A stretch of 64,000 nt of DNA from Saccharicrinis aurantiacus (GTDB lineage: Bacteria > Bacteroidota > Bacteroidia > Bacteroidales > Marinilabiliaceae). The notes beneath the pieces were generated by a model. The model worked only from the letters and a program-made list of their open reading frames with translations, did no database searches and was not told the origin of the DNA. The translations under genes and the position numbers were made by a program. The stretch is from positions 95,020 to 159,019 of the forward strand of contig NZ_LYBV02000038.1 in NCBI RefSeq assembly GCF_001660705.2, given 5' to 3'. Below are positions 18,342 to 28,735 of the stretch, piece after piece (within the stretch, counting starts at the first letter, position 1; every line of letters starts with the position of its first letter).

Positions 18342-18860
18342 CTATAAAAATTCCGATTCCCCAGTCTCAGAAACTTCTTCTACTTCTGAAATAGGTTTTA
18401 AGTTTTCAGGAATCTCTTCATTCACATCATCTTTAAAATAAGGGAATACATCCGCTATGGGACTTTCCATTATTTGTGTGATATCAAAATCAACAGTCAT
18501 TCCACTCATTGACTCATTAATGCGCTCGTATGCTTCTTTAAGGTCAGAAGCAAGTACTAACATCATATTTGAAACTTTCTTTTCTTTACCAGCTTCTTCA
18601 TCAATACTTACAAAAACAACTTTACATTTATACCACTTGTCTCCATCATCGTAAAAGAATAGGTCGGTATAATTTGCTTTTTTTATCGAGGGAACTGAAA
18701 ATTCTCCACTTACGTATTGTTCCATTTCAGCATGAATTCTGCTTTCAGCTTCGGTATATGAAACGGCATCAATTAAATAGGGTAGGTTAACCTTTTTTTG
18801 TTTGCCTGTTTGTTCGTCTATTGCTTCGTATTTTACTTTACACTCAAACCAAGTATTCAT
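18342..18860 (-). CDS. DUF4494 family protein with internal duplication
   Basis: This 172-residue cytoplasmic protein is typical of the Bacteroidota-specific DUF4494 family, function unknown. Two halves repeat one another: WFECKVKYEAIDEQTGKQKK near residue 4 and WYKCKVVFVSIDEEAGKEKK near residue 81. Each is followed by a segment with an AESRI or AYERI helix pattern. The C-terminal 35 residues are acidic and low in complexity. It is a single-gene unit with its own terminator and a TATCTTTG -7 element at 18903-18896, divergent from the carrier-protein-like gene. The duplication suggests a pseudo-two-fold ligand- or partner-binding fold. Confidence 0.82.
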   Translation of the reverse strand: MNTWFECKVKYEAIDEQTGKQKKVNLPYLIDAVSYTEAESRIHAEMEQYVSGEFSVPSIKKANYTDLFFYDDGDKWYKCKVVFVSIDEEAGKEKKVSNMMLVLASDLKEAYERINESMSGMTVDFDITQIMESPIADVFPYFKDDVNEEIPENLKPISEVEEVSETGESEFL

Positions 18861-18895
18861 TGTTTATCAATTTTCTGTTATTTTTTAAAGTATCG

Positions 18896-18903
18896 CAAAG
18901 ATA
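18896..18903 (-). promoter_or_regulatory. -7 promoter element of the DUF4494 gene
   Basis: On the minus strand TATCTTTG matches the TAnnTTTG -7 consensus of Bacteroidota and lies 36 bases before the ATG. The -33 position carries only a weak ATT. Confidence 0.5.
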
Positions 18904-19164
18904 GAATAATTCATGACTTTTTAATTGATGTTTTTGCGCAACTTTCTGTGCGGATAGTAATAGTAATTTTGGTATTTAATAGCTGATTTTTAAGATAAGG
19001 TGAAAAAATATTCACTCGTAAACTTCAATTATTGAGCGATTTGTAATAAATGTTTAAAATAAATCACATTAGAGTACGTGTAAAGTAATACTTGATTGTC
19101 TTTATTATGAATTACCAATATTGTAAGCTATAAGCATTAGTATATTGGACTAACATTTACCACT

Positions 19165-19404
19165 ATGGAACAAACAGCAATAAGAAGAAATTTATATAAG
19201 GTTTTAAGAAAAACAGGTATTCCACGCGAAAGCATTTCAGAGGATGCAAATTTGCAAGAAGGAATATTAAAAGATGAGGTTGATTTAACTTGTTTCTTAT
19301 TTTTATTGGAAACTAAATTTCAGGTTGAAATTGATAACTCTGAATTGAATAATATCCGATCGGTAGAATCTACAATCGAATATTTACAACAACATTGCGC
19401 ATAA
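19165..19404 (+). CDS. Acyl-carrier-protein-like small protein lacking the prosthetic-group serine
   Basis: The 79-residue protein follows the ACP four-helix pattern: an N-terminal helix to KTGI, a loop, DEVDLTCFLFLLETKFQVEI for helix II, and a final helix VESTIEYLQQ. In a true ACP, helix II opens with DSL and the Ser takes 4'-phosphopantetheine. Here the aligned residues are Asp37-Glu38-Val39, so the attachment Ser is absent and the protein should not carry a thioester arm. It stands alone, with a terminator directly behind it. A structural or regulatory role for the ACP fold is plausible. The fold assignment comes from sequence pattern only. Confidence 0.6.
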   Translation: MEQTAIRRNLYKVLRKTGIPRESISEDANLQEGILKDEVDLTCFLFLLETKFQVEIDNSELNNIRSVESTIEYLQQHCA

Positions 19405-19431
19405 TTAGAATAGGTGATTAAATAACAACTA

Positions 19432-20970
19432 TTAAAAACCAGGCTGCTTGTCTGGTTTTTTTACATTAGGGACTAAGTATATTGAAATTGGTTTCTTAAA
19501 AACATTCTCTAAATCTTCATCGGGGGTGATTACATTATAATCTTTCCAAAAGGCAATATCCGTTTCCTTTATTTCATCTGCTAAAATATAATGGGTTTTA
19601 AACGACTCAGAATTTCTTAAAGGTTCATTATTATAGGTTGCATCGGAAATAAGCAATTCTGCCACAGCATGGTATTCTGAGCTTTGTTTGTTTCGTTTAT
19701 CCGACATCCGAATTTTTAGTTCGCCTCTAACATTATTTAAAATCCATTTGTCATTTATGGGTCTGTAATTAACTCGATACTCTGTAAAGTAGGGGGTTGA
19801 CTTTATTTTTTTTGCATGTTGTTTTATTAGGTAATCGGCGCTGTTCTTTAAAGAGCGTTTGGTCATTGCAAATTTCACAGAACTAAGAGCATAACTTTCT
19901 GTATCAATAATAAATTCGCCTTCGTAATACAAGTTATCTTCGGTTATAATAGGTTTAAACGATATTTTATACATGAGCCTATCATGTTCAATTATGTAGC
20001 CGTTGTGCTTATATACATATTCGGTATCCTTATCATTTGTATTAAAAAAAGATCGGTGTTTTACCACATCAAGTTTGGCAAATACAGCGGGGCCGCCAGC
20101 TAATTTGAGTCGTGCTACTGATACATCTGTTTCACTTTTTACTTTACGACCTTTAATAAATTTAACTCTTTCTTCATCGATGCTATTAGAGTATTCGCTT
20201 TTATCAATCTGAAGAACAGCCTCTGCTACATCAATATACTGACCATCCTGAATAATGGTTTCTCTGAAGAATGCTTTAAGCGTTTGTGGTTCGTTAATAT
20301 AATTATCATTGAAGGCAGAAATGCAATTCTCAATTACCTCATCAGCTTTAATGTTTTTGATTTTAATTTCTTTAATCTGCACAAATTTTTCTCGCAGAGC
20401 CACAAATATACTTGTATCAGAATTTGGTACTAGATACCTTTTCTGATTATAACTTAATGACGAAACAACAATTGTGCTATGAGCCAGCGAATCGGGTATA
20501 ATCAGAGAGAATTCTCCTTCAGCATTACTTATGGTTCCAAGTGCTTTTCCTAGAATGGAAATATTTGCATACGAAATGGGCTTATTGGTATTGGCTGAAA
20601 AAACAGTTCCGTTTACGATTAGGTTTTTACTACTAAGGACAGATTTCCGTTTTGCAAAATTATTAGTAATAATAATCTGATTACCTAAGGTATCTATTTT
20701 TGTATTGCTTAGGGTTTTGCCTAGAAGTTCGATTATTGAAATACCTTCCTCATTAATGCTAATGATAGAATCAGTAGGTATTGTGTTGGGATCGTATGAG
20801 AAGTCTACCTGATATTTTTTATTAAGCGAATCGAGTAGGTTCGAGATAGATATGTTTTCGTATTTAATACGAATTGGTTTTGTAATTTCCTTTTCACTTT
20901 GCGCTATTAGGGGTAATGTAGTAATACTACATAATATTAAGATGATAAGTATGTTTTTGATTTCATGCAC
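19432..20970 (-). CDS. STN plus carboxypeptidase-like regulatory domain protein, no receptor barrel
   Basis: The 512-residue exported protein has a signal peptide ending near LPLIAQ. Residues about 30-110 form an STN (secretin/TonB short N-terminal) domain (NISISNLLDSLNKKYQVDF, later ISIIELLGKTL). A CarboxypepD_reg-like beta-sandwich follows (NGTVFSANTNKPISYANISI). The remaining 300 residues resemble the DUF5686-associated region (INEPQTLKAFFRETI, then YIDVAEAVLQIDKSEY). In FecR/ECF cassettes the STN domain usually belongs to a TonB receptor, but no plug or barrel is present. It lies 16 bases after the FecR gene and is the end of the sigma/anti-sigma operon, so it probably feeds a periplasmic signal to FecR. 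Confidence 0.75.
   Translation of the reverse strand: MHEIKNILIILILCSITTLPLIAQSEKEITKPIRIKYENISISNLLDSLNKKYQVDFSYDPNTIPTDSIISINEEGISIIELLGKTLSNTKIDTLGNQIIITNNFAKRKSVLSSKNLIVNGTVFSANTNKPISYANISILGKALGTISNAEGEFSLIIPDSLAHSTIVVSSLSYNQKRYLVPNSDTSIFVALREKFVQIKEIKIKNIKADEVIENCISAFNDNYINEPQTLKAFFRETIIQDGQYIDVAEAVLQIDKSEYSNSIDEERVKFIKGRKVKSETDVSVARLKLAGGPAVFAKLDVVKHRSFFNTNDKDTEYVYKHNGYIIEHDRLMYKISFKPIITEDNLYYEGEFIIDTESYALSSVKFAMTKRSLKNSADYLIKQHAKKIKSTPYFTEYRVNYRPINDKWILNNVRGELKIRMSDKRNKQSSEYHAVAELLISDATYNNEPLRNSESFKTHYILADEIKETDIAFWKDYNVITPDEDLENVFKKPISIYLVPNVKKPDKQPGF
19434..19462 (+). terminator. Terminator of the carrier-protein-like gene, inside the convergent gene's 3' end
   Basis: AACCAG (19437-19442) pairs with CTGGTT (19452-19457) around a nine-base loop and continues into a run of seven T. 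The hairpin overlaps the last codons of the convergent STN gene, so the two genes share this DNA. Confidence 0.72.
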
Positions 20971-20986
20971 AGATTTAGTTTATAAT

Positions 20987-21952
20987 TTATATTGAGGTTT
21001 TTGAACTACTTACAAAGCTGACACTAATATTAAAGGTTTTTGAAATAACATCGCATATAAAATCAATATTACTTTGATTAAAGGTGGCACTAATTTGAGC
21101 TTCTTCAGAATTAAAATTCTCAGGTAATACAATTTCTACGTCATATATATCTTCAATTAAGCCAATAGCATCATTTAAAGGTTCTTTTTTAAACTTTAGC
21201 TTTTTAGTTTTCCATGCGATAAAATTGTTGTCGGTATTTTTAACTTTAACTAGCTTGTGACTTATCCTATTATAATATATTTTATCACCTGCAGTTAAAT
21301 AATAAGCATCATCTTCGTTATTACTTTTAAATACTTCAACCGTGCCTGAAGCAACTGTTACAGCTGTTTGATTTTTGGTTTCTTTAATATTAAATGAAGT
21401 CCCAAGTACCTTAACCTTTATATCGCCAATATCTATGGTAAAAGGGGAAGAGGCGTTTCTTTTAACCTGAAAAAAGGCTTCTCCCGATAAACTAACTCTT
21501 CGTTCATTCTTATTGAAAGTATTATCAATTGATATGCTAGAATTTTTATTAATATCAACAACCGAACCATCAGGTAATTGATACTGTTTAACAATTAAAT
21601 TACTTGTTTCAATTGTTTCAATATTATTAGAATTGAATACCGAGAATATACCAATAAGTAGTATTATTGCAGCTGCAGCAGCAAATACATAAGCAAAGCG
21701 TTGCTTTAATTTACTTTTATTAATTTGTGATTTTACTTTAGTATATGCATCGTCAACGTTGATTTGCTTGGTAAGCATAGCTTTATCGGTTTCGAATAAA
21801 CCTGATGCAATTTGCTCCCACTCAACTTTGTTTCTCGGGCTTTGGTTTATCCAATCTTCAATATACAGTTGTTCGTTTTTATTGGCTTCACCACTTAAAA
21901 CTTTGGTGGCAATATCCCAATCTAACTCATTATTTATATTACTAGTCTTCAT
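20987..21952 (-). CDS. FecR-family anti-sigma factor
   Basis: The 321-residue protein has a cytoplasmic N-terminal part with a DUF4880-like pattern (LSGEANKNEQLYIEDWINQS), one membrane segment (FAYVFAAAAAIILLIGIFSV, about residues 86-105), and a periplasmic FecR domain (LPDGSVVDINKNSSISIDN, VSLSGEAFFQVKR, PFTIDIGDIKVKVLGTSFNI). It ends in a DUF4974-like C-terminal domain (LNDAIGLIEDIYDVEIVLPE). The gene follows the ECF sigma gene by 20 bases. It should hold the sigma factor inactive until a periplasmic signal arrives through the STN protein encoded next. Confidence 0.92.
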   Translation of the reverse strand: MKTSNINNELDWDIATKVLSGEANKNEQLYIEDWINQSPRNKVEWEQIASGLFETDKAMLTKQINVDDAYTKVKSQINKSKLKQRFAYVFAAAAAIILLIGIFSVFNSNNIETIETSNLIVKQYQLPDGSVVDINKNSSISIDNTFNKNERRVSLSGEAFFQVKRNASSPFTIDIGDIKVKVLGTSFNIKETKNQTAVTVASGTVEVFKSNNEDDAYYLTAGDKIYYNRISHKLVKVKNTDNNFIAWKTKKLKFKKEPLNDAIGLIEDIYDVEIVLPENFNSEEAQISATFNQSNIDFICDVISKTFNISVSFVSSSKTSI

Positions 21953-21972
21953 TGTTCTTTCGTCTTTTATAA

Positions 21973-22518
21973 CTACAACATTATTTGATATACTTGCTTC
22001 TTCAACTCACTAAGATTTACCCTTAGGTATTTTAGAGCTTTGCCCATTTGATTTTCTACTGTTTTGGGCGATATATTTAACTTGTTTGCAATTTCTTTGT
22101 ATTTAAGTCCGTCAATCCTATTTAGCTTAAAGATTTTTTTCCTCTGTTCGGGTAATGTATCTATGATCGAATTTATTTTTCCTAGTACTGTTGAATCAGA
22201 ATAATTGAGATATTCGATTTGAGATTCAGGATTTATTTTCGATCTGTATTTTTGTTCGTATTGTATCCGCTTTAGCTCATTATTACATCTATTTCTAACG
22301 GCGGAGAATAAATAGGCTTTTATCGATTGTATTTGGTATTTATGCTTCTTTTCCCACAAGAGCACAAATATCTCTTGGGTTATGCTTTCAGCCTTATCAA
22401 TATCGTGCAGGTATTTATTGGCGAAAGCAACTAACCCGATATAATGCTCCTTAAAAAGCTTCTCGAATGCCCTTTCGTCTCCCTTTTTTATTAGTTCTAT
22501 TAGTTCACTGTCCTTCAT
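21973..22518 (-). CDS. ECF-type RNA polymerase sigma factor
   Basis: This 181-residue protein has sigma region 2 near the start (AFEKLFKEHYIGLVAFANKY, then ITQEIFVLLWE, about residues 13-52) and region 4 at the end (LPEQRKKIFKLNRIDGLKYK, KTVENQMGKALKYLR). Length and spacing are typical of the Bacteroidota ECF class paired with FecR. It is the first gene of the sigma-FecR-STN operon. Its regulon cannot be read here; the linked LamG-nuclease-like lipoprotein gene is not clearly preceded by an ECF promoter. Confidence 0.93.
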   Translation of the reverse strand: MKDSELIELIKKGDERAFEKLFKEHYIGLVAFANKYLHDIDKAESITQEIFVLLWEKKHKYQIQSIKAYLFSAVRNRCNNELKRIQYEQKYRSKINPESQIEYLNYSDSTVLGKINSIIDTLPEQRKKIFKLNRIDGLKYKEIANKLNISPKTVENQMGKALKYLRVNLSELKKQVYQIML

Positions 22519-22629
22519 TAATCAAGGTGTTTATAGTATGACAAGGGAAAAAGAAAAATCCCCTATTAAAGTTATAACTTTTTTTAGAGGATGTGAATAA
22601 ATAGGATTAATAATGAATTGTATAATAGG

Positions 22630-24210
22630 CTATTCCGTTATTTTAAAGGTGGTTAGTAGTGCACCTCGTTTTGAAGGAAAGAATGACTTTGAGCTGGTGA
22701 TTACTTCTGCTTCTATGGGTTTTATAGAGGTGCCTTTGTAGTAGGTGTAATCCAATCTATCTTGGTATCCCTCAGTAAAAATAGGAGAGAATGTTGTGCC
22801 AAATACCTTAGTTTCATCAGGGAATATCTCGCGAAAGCTATCGGTATATCCCATTTTTTCAAAGTACATTGTGGCAGGGAAGGGGATTACAAGTCCATTC
22901 TTGTGGTCTTTGTTTTCAGCAGTCCAATCTAAATGAGATCCTGAATTAAGATCCCCCGAAATTATAAAGGCATCTCTTTTACTACCTTTATTACTTAATT
23001 GCTTCATTTCATTTAGAATGAACTGGACTTCTTTGCCTCGTGTGCTTTTCTCTTTTGAAACAATAGAATCTACATTAGATAATGAATTCATTAGTAATCC
23101 TCTAATGTTGGGTTTGTTGTTAAGCTTAATACTAGCAAGGTATAAGGATAAGTCTTTCTCAATATTAATTTTAACTACCCCAAAATTAGTTTCCTTATAA
23201 ATATCAAAAGTTTGTTCGATGGGGTATTTACTTAAGAAAGAAAGGTTATTACTTCGTTTAAAATGATAGTATCCCAGTTTGTCTGCTATATATTCACCAG
23301 AATTATTAGTCTCCTGAAGGCTAACAAAATCAGCTTTAGAATTTTTTATAATTTCTGAAACCATATCTAGACCGGCTTCTCTTCCTTTTTCTTTACCACC
23401 ATTCCATATGTTCCAACTCAGTACTTTAAAATCATTTTTGATAGGTTTTGTTCTGTCTACATCAATGCTTGAATTAAATTTATAGTACGATTCCTTAATG
23501 TTTGAAGGGAATAAAACTTTCGTCCATAAGCCTACCTCATCAATGCAACCGTAAAAGGAATCTTGTGCATAGTTTTTAGAATCAGGATCACAACCAATAT
23601 GTATATTTCTGTTTCCAGATAAACTAGTTAGTTGAGCAATACTTAAAATGCCAACATTGTTGCCATCGTAATACAAATGAATTTCTTTTTGTGTTTTATT
23701 AACTACAACAGCAAGTTGGTGCCAGTTGCCATCGTTAATAATCTGTCGATAAGAGCTAGCTTTATAATTCCAAGTATTGGTGCCATCAGATATCTCAAAT
23801 TTCCACGACCCTTCTTTGGTGGTTGATAGCATCCAGCCTTTTTCATTAGGCTTGTTTAAACTTTTATTTCCGATTATGGCATACTCTTCAAACGAACCGG
23901 ATACTTGTTTAACCCATACAGCCATCGAGAATCCATTATACCGATCTAAATGCATTTTTTCTTTCGTATTTATAATCATCGGGATTCTTTGTTTGGCCGA
24001 TAAGGATAAATCGAAGCACGAATCATTGATTCCACTTGCGTAGCTTAAGTATTGGCTTCCAATAGATGAAAACATTTCGATGCCAGTGTTTTTAACGCTG
24101 CCGTTAAAAGAATAATAAATTAAAGGGACTGAAGGGAGTTCTGTTTTGGTTTCAATAAAACGACAATTGGTAAATAAAAAAATAGATAAGATAATGTAGG
24201 TATACTTCAT
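22630..24210 (-). CDS. Lipoprotein with LamG-like lectin domain and degenerate endonuclease/exonuclease/phosphatase domain
   Basis: The ATG at 24210 is chosen because it gives a lipoprotein signal (MKYTYIILSIFLFTNC); the longer frame to 24279 runs through a hairpin. Residues about 40-215 form a LamG/concanavalin-like fold (NGFSMAVWVKQVSGSFEEYA, later GCIDEVGLWTKVL). Residues about 230-526 follow the EEP fold (VLSWNIWNGG, FVSLQE, ISGDLNSGSHLDW, DRLDYTYYKG). The usual last motif SDH is replaced by PSKRG just before ALLTTF, and the His of the NTHL-type strand is also absent (SIKLNN). Metal-binding positions are kept, so substrate binding may persist without normal catalysis. It is leftward and downstream of the hybrid kinase gene, separated by a hairpin. 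Confidence 0.82.
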   Translation of the reverse strand: MKYTYIILSIFLFTNCRFIETKTELPSVPLIYYSFNGSVKNTGIEMFSSIGSQYLSYASGINDSCFDLSLSAKQRIPMIINTKEKMHLDRYNGFSMAVWVKQVSGSFEEYAIIGNKSLNKPNEKGWMLSTTKEGSWKFEISDGTNTWNYKASSYRQIINDGNWHQLAVVVNKTQKEIHLYYDGNNVGILSIAQLTSLSGNRNIHIGCDPDSKNYAQDSFYGCIDEVGLWTKVLFPSNIKESYYKFNSSIDVDRTKPIKNDFKVLSWNIWNGGKEKGREAGLDMVSEIIKNSKADFVSLQETNNSGEYIADKLGYYHFKRSNNLSFLSKYPIEQTFDIYKETNFGVVKINIEKDLSLYLASIKLNNKPNIRGLLMNSLSNVDSIVSKEKSTRGKEVQFILNEMKQLSNKGSKRDAFIISGDLNSGSHLDWTAENKDHKNGLVIPFPATMYFEKMGYTDSFREIFPDETKVFGTTFSPIFTEGYQDRLDYTYYKGTSIKPIEAEVITSSKSFFPSKRGALLTTFKITE

Positions 24211-24253
24211 TAAATAGGGATTTATGTGTAGGTACTCCAATAAAAAGAATACT

Positions 24254-24291
24254 ACTATTTTACGGTGTGTAGGTAACACCGTAAAAATAGT
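24254..24291 (-). terminator. Hairpin between the hybrid kinase gene and the LamG lipoprotein gene
   Basis: ACTATTTTACGGTGT (24254-24268) pairs with ACACCGTAAAAATAGT (24276-24291) across one bulge. It begins a few bases past the stop codon of the kinase gene. The T-rich arm is inside the stem and no separate T-run follows, so it may be a weak terminator or a processing site. Confidence 0.6.
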
Positions 24292-24296
24292 ATTTA

Positions 24297-27200
24297 TTAT
24301 TCAATTTCTAAATATGGGGTATTTTTTAGCTTAAGAAGGAGCGCCTCTAGTTTTACTTCAAACAATTCTAATAATTCTTCAAAACGGGGATCTTTCTTTA
24401 AAAAAGCATTCTCCATTTCTATGGAAAGCGGATAAAGTTCAGTAGCTGCAATAGAGCCTGATATACCTTTGAAAGAATGTAAAAAACGAGAGGTAGTTTC
24501 TTTGTCCTTTTCTTTTATAATACTTTTTAGTTCCTCCATAAAACCAACATGGTCGTAATAGAAATTAACCAATAAGCGTTTGAAAAAGTGGTTTTTTTGC
24601 ATAAATCGGTTTAATCCTTCTTGGATATTAATTCCATCAATTTGTGGGAATGTATCGGGAGTATCTTTAGATTCTTTTGCCTCCGATGAGGCACTAATTT
24701 CAATATTATTTTCATTTTTGAGGCTAGCGCAATACTTATAAATAGTTTTATAAAGCACTTCTGGTTCAATAGGTTTTGCCACTAAGCTATTCATGCCATA
24801 GCTGATACATTTTTCTCTTGTTTTTTCAACAGCATCAGCTGTTAAGGCAACAATAGGCAAATCTTGAGCATGTGGCAATTGTCTAATCTTTTTAGCAGAC
24901 TCGTAACCATCCATAACAGGCATTTGAATATCCATCAATACTAAGTCGTATTGATTTGGGTCTTTTTTAACAGCTTGTAAGGCTTCTTGTCCGTTATTGG
25001 TTATATCAGCTTTGATATTTACTAAACCGAGTAATTCAGTGGTAATTTGTTGATTAATTGGGTTGTCTTCTGCAACTAATAGTCGCATTTCGCAAGTGCA
25101 TTCGCTGAGTTTATTATAATAGAATCCTTCTTGGCTAGAATGTAAACTTCTGCTTTGAACTGATTTTCCCAATGACTTAAGAATAGCATCAAACAAATCA
25201 GAATAAGAAAATGGTTTGTATAAAATGCTGCTTACATTAAGCTCTTCTGATTTTACAATGATGCTTTCGTGCTGGTGGGCAGTAACCATTAGCATTTGTG
25301 GTAATTGAGTTTTAGAGAGTTTTGTAATCTCCTCAATGGTTTCAATGCCATCCATGTTTGGCATCATCCAATCCATTATAACCAACTGGAATTGATTACT
25401 ATCATTCTTCTTTTTGATTTCTTCAAGTGCTTTTGTACCACTATTTACAGTGGTAACATGAAACTTGAAATTGCGAAGCATATCGGCAATGTTATTCAAT
25501 ACATGCTCGTTATCGTCACAGACAAGAATACGCAATCCTTTCATATCTTTAGGAATAACCGTGTTATTCTTTTTCTGAATCTCTTGCATATTTATGTTAC
25601 ACGTAAAGTAGAAAGTACTACCAACTTTATGCTCGCTTTCAACCCATATAGAACCATCCATTAATTCGGTGAGGTGCTTACAAATAGATAATCCTAAACC
25701 AGATCCTCCATAACGTCGGGTAGTAGAACTGTCTGCTTGTGTAAACGATTCGAATAATGATTTCTGTTGCTCTTGAGTTAAACCAATACCTGTATCCTTA
25801 ACGGCAAAGAGTAATTCTATTTCATCGTTCTTAATAGAATTGGTTTTAACCTCAACAATAATTTCACCTTTCTCGGTAAATTTAATGGCATTGTTTACCA
25901 AGTTAACAAGCACCTGACTTAATCTTAAAGGATCTCCAATTAAGTTAAGAGGCACATCGTTATTTATGGCAAATACTAATTCAAGCTCTTTTTCATGGGC
26001 CTTTTGGGTAACTAATGTTGATAGTTCAGAGAATACATTCTCCAAATCAAAGTTTATATTTTCTAGAGTAAGTTTACCTGCTTCAATCTTTGAAAAGTCT
26101 AAAATGTCGTTTATAATCCCAAGAAGTGTTTTAGATGATAATTGTATTTTCTTTAAATAATCGTTTGTGGTATAATCTAAATCTTCTTTAACCAATGCTA
26201 GATGACTAAGCCCTATAATGGCATTCATAGGAGTTCGGATTTCATGACTCATCCTAGCTAAGAAGTCGCTTTTTGCATGTGTAGCTTGTTCAGCTGAGTT
26301 TTTAGCTTCTTTTAAATCAAGTGCATCATTTTCTTTATCGATAGTTATGCCAATTGTTGCAGTAAAGGCCTTTAGTAAGGATATGTTTGATTGAGAGATA
26401 CTAATTGTACCCGATTGATAACCTAGGCCTAATACACCCCAAAAATGATCTCTGGTATGTATTGGTATTAGTAATAAATTAGTAAGCTTAAGACTTTTTA
26501 ATGCAGGTTGGCTATTATCTAAATTAAAATCTATTACACTTTCTTTACCATCTTTTAAGGTAAAGTATTGGTTAGCTCCTAATTCTTCAAACGGTATTTT
26601 TTGAAGGCTTTGATTCACCGTTGGCTTAATTTGGTTTCTATTCCATTGAAATAACTGTGAAGTGATTACTTCATTGTTTTCTGTTTTTTCATTTTTCAGG
26701 ATAAAACCAATATCATAATCGGAGCTGTCGGTGATTATTCGAGTAGCGATAGGCAGTGCCTCTTTTATGTTGGGTCTAGTAATTAATTCGTTAACAGAAT
26801 CAGAGAGTCCAGTAAGGAAACGATCTCTTAATATAATCTCAGAAAATATCTTCTTTTGATCACTAACATCAATAATTACGCCTTGTAGCACATCCAAGCC
26901 ATCACCTTTAGAGCGAATAGCCGTTCCTTTCTCACTCACCCAAAATTCTTTGCCAGTATTATCAATTAATCGATATTCAACTTTATACGAACTAAAATTA
27001 GTTTTTGCTTGAGTAATTATATTATTTACTTTCAGCAGATCATCTGGGTGAATAAAGTCGGTGAAATTAGATTTGCTTTCAATAAAATCAGCAGCTTTTG
27101 AGCCAGTAAGTTTTTCAACCTCATCACTAATGTAAAACATTTCTCTGTCGTAATCAGTACTCGATTGGAATACAATACCTGGAACGTTTGCTACAAGATT

Positions 27201-28577
27201 ACGGAAAGTCTCATCACTTTTTTCGAGTGCGCGTTGTATCTTCTTTTGGTCGGATATATCGGTACTTACACCGCAAATGGCTGTAATATTTCCTTCTGCA
27301 TCCTTAATAGGAAATTTGTTTGACAGATAAATAACATCTTGTCCCTTTATAAACAGCTTTTCCTCTTGTAGTAATGGTAGGCCTGACTCAATTACTTTTT
27401 TGTCGTTACGTGAAAAATTTTGGGCATATTCAATATCAAAAAGTTCAAAGTCATTTTTTCCAATAATATCTTCTTCCTTTTGATCTAATATGTTTAACCA
27501 TTGTTTGTTAACCATAGTATAAAATCCATCTAAGTTTTTCAGATAAATTAGAGAGTTGCTATTATTTACTATGCTTGATAAAAGGTGTTTTGATTTTTGT
27601 AATTCTTGGTCTGACAAGTTTCTTTTTCTTTCATCAGCTCTAATGCTTTTAATAAAATAATTAAAAAGAAATATAGTCATAATAAGCGTTAAGGCTATAA
27701 TTCCATAGAGTATTAATGCTCTGTTTTTAAGGTAGTAGAGTAGGGTTTGTTCTTCTATTTTGGTAGCCTCTTCTGCATAATATTGGGCTTTGTTAGCTAT
27801 ATTGAATATATGCTCTTCGGTTTTATTAATTTGAGTATTAATACTTCTTAATCGAACTAGAGCTACATCGTATGTTTTAACAAACGATTTAAGCTCCCCA
27901 AGTTTACTAACTATTAACTGATCAAAGTACTGTTCTTTCTTATTATCTATTCGATAAAATACTTTATTGATTCTATATTCAAGTTGTTTACTTCTAAATG
28001 CAACTGCAGAGTCGTTTGAGTATATAGGTGTAAAGTCTTGTAGTTCTATCAGTTCATAAATAGTGCTTTGTACAAAAGTAGCGTATGAATTGTAGTCTTT
28101 AATATCTACCTCATTCATTTCTTCAGGGGTAAATGCCCTGAGTTTATCGATGTTATTATATATTTTTCTTAAATCCTCAACTCTATTATTTCGTCTGTCG
28201 AGTAATAAAGAAAGTTCGCTATACAGTGAATTAATATTACTAACCGAAGAACTTACTTTGGTTAACAACTTTTGAGTTGATTTTTTAGTTACTTGTTCAG
28301 ATGCAATTTGGGCTAAACTGTCAATCTTATTAGTAATCTTATACAAATTGTTTATTTCTAAAGTATCTACTCTTACAATGTCGCTATCATTTGCTAAACG
28401 CGCATGATATATGGAGTTTAGAAGAGAATTAACTGAATTATTTCGTTTAAGAATTTTGCTTGTTCTATTTGAACTATCAACAATAAGAACTGAGAGTAAT
28501 ATAGTTAACCCAAAGAAAAGTAAGAATCCCCAAAATACCTTTTTATAGGTTGGAGAATTATAGAGTTTATTTTGCAT
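24297..28577 (-). CDS. Hybrid sensor histidine kinase with two receivers and an Hpt domain
   Basis: The 1426-residue inner-membrane protein has a membrane segment at about residues 13-33, a 250-residue helical periplasmic sensor, and a second segment ([20 protein letters not shown]). Two PAS domains follow ([20 protein letters not shown], then [20 protein letters not shown]), then a GAF-like domain. The kinase core has [12 protein letters not shown] with His at 778, NLVNNAIKF and GSGLGLSI. Receiver one has Asp1069 ([13 protein letters not shown]) and receiver two has Asp1216 ([13 protein letters not shown]). The C-terminal Hpt has His1367 ([11 protein letters not shown]). All parts of a full phosphorelay are present. 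No response regulator is adjacent, so the output is elsewhere or by protein contact. Confidence 0.93.
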   Translation of the reverse strand: MQNKLYNSPTYKKVFWGFLLFFGLTILLSVLIVDSSNRTSKILKRNNSVNSLLNSIYHARLANDSDIVRVDTLEINNLYKITNKIDSLAQIASEQVTKKSTQKLLTKVSSSVSNINSLYSELSLLLDRRNNRVEDLRKIYNNIDKLRAFTPEEMNEVDIKDYNSYATFVQSTIYELIELQDFTPIYSNDSAVAFRSKQLEYRINKVFYRIDNKKEQYFDQLIVSKLGELKSFVKTYDVALVRLRSINTQINKTEEHIFNIANKAQYYAEEATKIEEQTLLYYLKNRALILYGIIALTLIMTIFLFNYFIKSIRADERKRNLSDQELQKSKHLLSSIVNNSNSLIYLKNLDGFYTMVNKQWLNILDQKEEDIIGKNDFELFDIEYAQNFSRNDKKVIESGLPLLQEEKLFIKGQDVIYLSNKFPIKDAEGNITAICGVSTDISDQKKIQRALEKSDETFRNLVANVPGIVFQSSTDYDREMFYISDEVEKLTGSKAADFIESKSNFTDFIHPDDLLKVNNIITQAKTNFSSYKVEYRLIDNTGKEFWVSEKGTAIRSKGDGLDVLQGVIIDVSDQKKIFSEIILRDRFLTGLSDSVNELITRPNIKEALPIATRIITDSSDYDIGFILKNEKTENNEVITSQLFQWNRNQIKPTVNQSLQKIPFEELGANQYFTLKDGKESVIDFNLDNSQPALKSLKLTNLLLIPIHTRDHFWGVLGLGYQSGTISISQSNISLLKAFTATIGITIDKENDALDLKEAKNSAEQATHAKSDFLARMSHEIRTPMNAIIGLSHLALVKEDLDYTTNDYLKKIQLSSKTLLGIINDILDFSKIEAGKLTLENINFDLENVFSELSTLVTQKAHEKELELVFAINNDVPLNLIGDPLRLSQVLVNLVNNAIKFTEKGEIIVEVKTNSIKNDEIELLFAVKDTGIGLTQEQQKSLFESFTQADSSTTRRYGGSGLGLSICKHLTELMDGSIWVESEHKVGSTFYFTCNINMQEIQKKNNTVIPKDMKGLRILVCDDNEHVLNNIADMLRNFKFHVTTVNSGTKALEEIKKKNDSNQFQLVIMDWMMPNMDGIETIEEITKLSKTQLPQMLMVTAHQHESIIVKSEELNVSSILYKPFSYSDLFDAILKSLGKSVQSRSLHSSQEGFYYNKLSECTCEMRLLVAEDNPINQQITTELLGLVNIKADITNNGQEALQAVKKDPNQYDLVLMDIQMPVMDGYESAKKIRQLPHAQDLPIVALTADAVEKTREKCISYGMNSLVAKPIEPEVLYKTIYKYCASLKNENNIEISASSEAKESKDTPDTFPQIDGINIQEGLNRFMQKNHFFKRLLVNFYYDHVGFMEELKSIIKEKDKETTSRFLHSFKGISGSIAATELYPLSIEMENAFLKKDPRFEELLELFEVKLEALLLKLKNTPYLEIE

Positions 28578-28735
28578 ATATAGTAAATGTATGAGTTAGT
28601 AAATCTATAAGAATAGATTCTACCAACTATGTTCTAAAAGACTAAAATTTTGTATCATTGCTTTAACAAACCAAGTGCCAAAATTGTTAAAATATTATAA
28701 TTTCATTGATGTATTTCGTAACTAATATAGCTTAA

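Noticed and set aside
19434..19462. Terminator shared by both convergent genes
   Set aside because: Only the plus-strand side has a full T-run, and the hairpin overlaps the other gene's coding end, so I assign it to the carrier-protein-like gene alone.
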